A stretch of DNA of 34,881 nucleotides, taken from assembly GCA_900757695.1 (NCBI GenBank), contig CAAEOU010000178.1:1-34881 (forward strand), in the 5' to 3' direction. Positions 32,049 to 34,881 of the stretch are shown piece by piece. This DNA comes from an uncultured Oscillospiraceae bacterium. GTDB taxonomy: Bacteria > Bacillota_A > Clostridia > Oscillospirales > Oscillospiraceae. The notes beneath the pieces were generated by a model, which saw nothing but the letters and a program-made list of their open reading frames with translations, did no database searches and was not told where the DNA came from. How positions within the stretch are numbered: position 1 is the stretch's first letter; every line of letters starts with the position of its first letter. Both the position numbers and the translations under genes were made by a program.

Positions 32049-33338
32049 ATGGCAAAATTCGTCACAGCCCAAGAGGCAGTGCAGTATATTCACTCCGGAG
32101 ACCGGGTTGCCCTGGCCCACAGTGTGGGGGAACCCCAGGCCCTGGTCAACGCCATGCTGGACAACTATCAGGCCTATCAGCAGGTGGAAATCTGTCACAT
32201 GCTGGCCTTGGGCCCCTGCAAATACACCCGACCGGAGATGGCGGGACACTTCTGGCATAACTCGCTCTTTGCCGGGCCGGGCAGCCGGGATGCTGTCAAC
32301 GAGGGAAGAGCTGACTACACACCCAATCTCTTCGGGGAATCTCCCCGCCTTTTTTACGAAGGGTTTCTTCCCATTGACGTAGCCTTAATTACCCTCTCCC
32401 CTCCCGATGAACGGGGGTACTGTTCCTATGGCGTGACGGTGGACTATACGAAGTGCATCACCGAATGTGCCAAACTGGTCATCGCACAGATCAATCGTTA
32501 CATGCCCCGGACATACGGTGACACTCTGGTCCATATCGATGACATTGACCTGGCCGTAGAATGTGATGAGCCCCTCTTCCACCGTCCCATTCTCCCTGTG
32601 GGAGAGATTGAAGAGCGCATTGGACAGCACTGTGCCAGCCTGATTGAGGACGGTGCTGCCATTCAGCTGGGCATTGGCACCATTCCCGACGCCATTCTTC
32701 ATTTCCTGGGGGAGAAAAACGACCTGGGAGTTCATTCGGAAATGCTCTGTGACGGGGCACTGGGCCTGCTCAAGGCAGGCAACATCAACAATAGCCGGAA
32801 GCAGATCAACAAAGGGGTGTCCGTGGTCACCTACCTCTATGGCCGCGATGAATTATACGAGTATGCGCACCTAAACCCCAAACTTCAAATTTTCCCTGTC
32901 AACTATGTCAACGATCCCCGTATCATCGGCCAAAATGACAATGTGGTCTCTGTCAATTCCGCCCTCAGCGTAGACCTGATCGGGCAGGTTGCAGCAGATG
33001 CCATCTCTGCCGATAAAATTTTCAGCGGTGCGGGCGGGTTTGTGGATTTCGTCCGGGGTGCCTCCTTCTCCAAGGGAGGGAAATCCATTATCGCCATGCC
33101 CTCTACCGCAATGGGCGGGAAAGCCTCCCGAATTGTCGATCAATTTGAGGCGGGACGCCCAGTGACCCTCTCCCGCTTTGAGACCCACTATGTGGTCACG
33201 GAATACGGCATCGCACAGCTTCGTGGAAAAACCCTTCGTCAGAGGGCCCAAGCACTCATTGCCATTGCCCACCCTTCCTTCCGGGATCAGCTCAAGGAAG
33301 CCTACGAGCGGAGATTCAAAGAGCCCTATCCCTCCTAA
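32049..33338 (+). CDS. Acetyl-CoA hydrolase/transferase family CoA-transferase
   Basis: A 429-aa class I CoA-transferase of the Cat/AbfT type (4-hydroxybutyrate, butyrate, propionate or succinate CoA-transferases). Landmarks are QLGIGTIPDAIL, the catalytic Glu in GVHSEMLCDGALGL, and the C-terminal GAGGFVDFVRGASFSKGGKSIIAMPSTA with VTEYGIAQLRGKT. An ATG at 32043 touches the AAGGAG site; the next at 32049 has the proper 7-nt spacing. Alongside the dehydratase and under the same operator, it most likely charges the 2-hydroxy acid with CoA from acetyl-CoA or recycles CoA from the product. Known dehydratase pathways use other CoA-transferase types (GctAB, HadA, FldA), so the pairing is somewhat unusual. 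Confidence 0.9.
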   Translation: MAKFVTAQEAVQYIHSGDRVALAHSVGEPQALVNAMLDNYQAYQQVEICHMLALGPCKYTRPEMAGHFWHNSLFAGPGSRDAVNEGRADYTPNLFGESPRLFYEGFLPIDVALITLSPPDERGYCSYGVTVDYTKCITECAKLVIAQINRYMPRTYGDTLVHIDDIDLAVECDEPLFHRPILPVGEIEERIGQHCASLIEDGAAIQLGIGTIPDAILHFLGEKNDLGVHSEMLCDGALGLLKAGNINNSRKQINKGVSVVTYLYGRDELYEYAHLNPKLQIFPVNYVNDPRIIGQNDNVVSVNSALSVDLIGQVAADAISADKIFSGAGGFVDFVRGASFSKGGKSIIAMPSTAMGGKASRIVDQFEAGRPVTLSRFETHYVVTEYGIAQLRGKTLRQRAQALIAIAHPSFRDQLKEAYERRFKEPYPS

Positions 33339-33343
33339 CAGAA

Positions 33344-33386
33344 AAAGCTCCCTTCCCATGTAATTTTGGGAAGGGAGCTTTCTTAT
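33344..33386. terminator. Bidirectional terminator between the CoA-transferase and CAT-like genes
   Basis: A 15-bp perfect stem (33344-33358 with 33367-33381) with an 8-nt loop. T-rich tails on both strands serve the two convergent genes. Confidence 0.85.
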
Positions 33387-34021
33387 CCGCTCCACCGTTC
33401 CAGCTCCGCCTCTAAATTCTGATAAAAGCGGGCCATATGCAGACCGTCTACCAATGCGTGGTGGCAGAGAAGGGAAACCGGGAGAAAGGCCCGTGTTCCC
33501 TCCCGGCGGTAACGCCCCCAAGTAATCCGGGGATTGGAGTCGGCGGGAGAAGGCGTGGGCTGCACAATGCCATCATAGGTGATCCAAGGCAGGGAGGAGA
33601 CAAACAAAAGAGGCAGAGACTCCTCCTCTGTTCCATCCTCCAAGCTCTGCCGGCGCTTCGCTGCCTCCTGGGCCTGTACCGCCTCCGGCAAATATTCTTG
33701 AAATGGTTTTTCACTGCGCAACATGCAGTAGCAGTAGGTCCCATCCGGCAAGGCCACCGTGTGGGAGGTTGGGCAGTTTTGATATTCTATAATCTCACCC
33801 TTCCAAATTCGCTGCCGAAGCTCTGGAACTTGATTGGCCGCCCGGGAGACGCAGTAGAGGAAAGAGAGGAAGAAAGGGCTGCCCTTTTCCTGTACGCTCT
33901 CTAAAAAGTGGGTAATTTCAACGGAAACGGTCACACCGGCATACGGCTGTGCCATTGTGCTGAAATAGGCAAAGTGCGCCCGCCGCGGGTAGGTCTCCAT
34001 GGGGATAATACGATACTCCAT
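33383..34021 (-). CDS. Chloramphenicol acetyltransferase-like protein (CatA type)
   Basis: A 212-aa trimeric-type acetyltransferase of the CatA fold, full length. The catalytic His sits in LCHHALVDGLHMARF near the C-terminus (classical CAT: HHAVCDG). SLPWITYDG, FFLSFLYCVSRAANQVPELRQR and HFAYFSTMAQP are family-typical. AAAGGAG lies 5 nt before the ATG. Many gut Clostridia carry such chromosomal CAT-like genes without proven chloramphenicol activity, so resistance is possible but not shown. It follows the YARHG gene by 24 bp, perhaps in one transcript. Confidence 0.82.
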   Translation of the reverse strand: MEYRIIPMETYPRRAHFAYFSTMAQPYAGVTVSVEITHFLESVQEKGSPFFLSFLYCVSRAANQVPELRQRIWKGEIIEYQNCPTSHTVALPDGTYCYCMLRSEKPFQEYLPEAVQAQEAAKRRQSLEDGTEEESLPLLFVSSLPWITYDGIVQPTPSPADSNPRITWGRYRREGTRAFLPVSLLCHHALVDGLHMARFYQNLEAELERWSG

Positions 34022-34045
34022 TCTTTTCTTCTCCTTTCAGAATCT

Positions 34046-34708
34046 TTAACGGTAGGCAGTCAGTAAACGAAGATTCTGCTGATCCAACGAGGAGAACTCC
34101 AACTGATCCGTCTCTCTGGTCCAACCGTGGTACCAAGGCTGTCCCTGGAACATCATCTGGAGGGTGTCTGTCTCAAAAATATAACCGTTCTTGGCATAAA
34201 TGGTATTGATGAGCAGTTGAATATCATAGCGGGACAGATTCCGAATGTAATCCTCTGTCAAAGCCTGATCCACTGCGTGCCGGGTCCAAATCCATCCCAG
34301 GGAGGAGGTTTCCTGCGCGCCGCTGTCCCGGTAACGAACCAAGAGATTCAAATTACTGCGGTCCAGGGATGACATCTGCAGGCGGGATGCGTCATTGGAC
34401 ACTGCCACATACCAGGGCATCCGACTAAAGTAGCTCTGAATACTCCCCGTCTGGAAGACATAGCCGTTTTTGGCATAGATCTGGTTGATAATAAATTGAA
34501 TCTGCTCTCCATCCATGGCCGCCACTTCACGCTCTGACAGGTAATAGGTGGGGTACACCGCAGCGGCATTGGTCTCCTCCACGTAGGAGACCTCCGCCTC
34601 TTCTGAAGCATCGCCAGAGTTATCAGCGGCATCAGAGGTGCCATCCTCCCCCACAATGACTTCCACATGGCAGGAGACCGTGCTGTATGCTTTGGATGCA
34701 ACCGTCAC
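34046..34708 (-). CDS. YARHG-domain protein with a damaged 5' end
   Basis: 220 codons from a GTG, with an Ig-like strand (VASKAYSTVSCHVEVIV), an acidic Ser/Asp/Glu linker, then two YARHG domains: YLSEREVAAMDGEQIQFIINQIYAKNGYVF and its tail near residues 55-125, and ALTEDYIRNLSRYDIQLLINTIYAKNGYIF and its tail near 150-220. YARHG modules are found in exported or surface proteins. The GTG lacks a ribosome site. The protein-like reading continues upstream in frame (TCTVTV) to a TGA at about 34720, and a neighbouring frame reads MYELSAKNDRLN just before it. So the gene is probably frameshifted or truncated, and its signal peptide is missing. Confidence 0.6.
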   Translation of the reverse strand: MTVASKAYSTVSCHVEVIVGEDGTSDAADNSGDASEEAEVSYVEETNAAAVYPTYYLSEREVAAMDGEQIQFIINQIYAKNGYVFQTGSIQSYFSRMPWYVAVSNDASRLQMSSLDRSNLNLLVRYRDSGAQETSSLGWIWTRHAVDQALTEDYIRNLSRYDIQLLINTIYAKNGYIFETDTLQMMFQGQPWYHGWTRETDQLEFSSLDQQNLRLLTAYR

Positions 34709-34780
34709 CGTGCAGGTTCAGTCGGTCATTTTTTGCGGACAGTTCATACATGCTATCCTTTTCTGTTCTCTGCTCCTGCG

Positions 34781-34881
34781 TTAGCTCTCGTTTGATTTCT
34801 CCCTCCGTATCTTCTTGGCACAAGCAGGACAATACCTTGATGCACCAGAGCCCGGGACATATTCAACGCCGCACACCGTAC
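34781..34881 (-). CDS. C-terminal end of a zinc-ribbon protein (partial)
   Basis: The last 32 codons of a frame entering from beyond 34881. TVCGVEYVPGSGASRYCPACAKKIRREKSNES has the CG...RYCPAC-A...RREK pattern of small zinc ribbons seen in phage and mobile-element proteins of Clostridia. It ends in TAA at 34781. The rest of the gene is outside the window, so its function is unknown. Confidence 0.4.
   Translation of the reverse strand, partial: TVCGVEYVPGSGASRYCPACAKKIRREKSNES

Noticed and set aside
1..34881. CRISPR arrays, insertion sequences, riboswitches or rRNA genes
   Set aside because: No regularly spaced repeats, transposase frames, known aptamer patterns or rRNA segments were seen on reading both strands; a covariance-model search could still find a riboswitch I missed.

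Overview
The window looks like chromosomal DNA from an anaerobic, moderately GC-rich gut Clostridia member, most likely of the Oscillospiraceae (Flavonifractor/Lawsonibacter/Intestinimonas type). The clues are a 2-hydroxyacyl-CoA dehydratase operon with its ATP-dependent activator, a CotJC-type manganese catalase fragment, a DUF6514-like protein, a PRK06851-like ATPase and strong GGAGG ribosome binding sites. The placement is inferred from gene content, not from a marker gene.

Layout. 1-5.3 kb (minus strand): a branched-chain amino acid binding lipoprotein, then the SbcD-SbcC nuclease pair. 5.4-8.7 kb: a PatB/MalY-type C-S lyase with RidA (minus), proC (plus) and a PAP2 phosphatase (minus). 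8.8-11.4 kb: a PRK06851-like ATPase and a DUF6514-like small protein (minus), two tRNA-Ser genes, and a cold shock gene behind a terminator-like leader hairpin. 11.5-13.6 kb (plus): an AlkD-type alkylation repair protein, an MmcQ/YjbR protein and a zinc alcohol dehydrogenase.

13.6-22.2 kb is a clearly AT-rich accessory island with a complete class I lanthipeptide operon: lanB, precursor A1, a CPBP membrane protease, precursor A2, lanC and lanT. Both precursors have a subtilin-like FDLD/FDLN leader box and seven cysteines in the core. Each precursor gene is enclosed by a pair of about 30-bp inverted repeats (24-26 of 30 positions match) that recur at both precursor genes and that I saw nowhere else in the window. 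This cassette arrangement is the most unusual structure here. The cluster has no subtilisin-like LanP, no C39 peptidase on LanT, no LanFEG or LanI immunity genes and no LanRK, so the CPBP protease is the main candidate for leader removal and/or immunity.

22.2-24.6 kb holds a 5'-truncated cotJC, a large serine recombinase starting 36 bp upstream of the cotJC fragment, and a divergent 60-aa ORF. It looks like a recombinase element that has cut a spore-coat gene, as skin-type elements do, but the other half of cotJC is not in the window. 24.6-27.6 kb is a compact five-gene minus-strand operon (macrodomain, Nudix, flavodoxin-ferredoxin, YaaA, Bcp) that looks like oxidative-damage control.

27.6-33.4 kb is a 2-hydroxyacyl-CoA dehydratase module (alpha, beta, activator) divergent from a LysR regulator, followed by an acetyl-CoA hydrolase/CoA-transferase family gene. 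The same 17-bp palindrome (14 of 17 positions identical) lies at the same distance upstream of near-identical promoters for the dehydratase operon and the CoA-transferase gene, which points to one LysR-controlled regulon. The window ends with a chloramphenicol acetyltransferase-like gene, a YARHG-domain gene with a damaged 5' end, and the tail of a zinc-ribbon protein.
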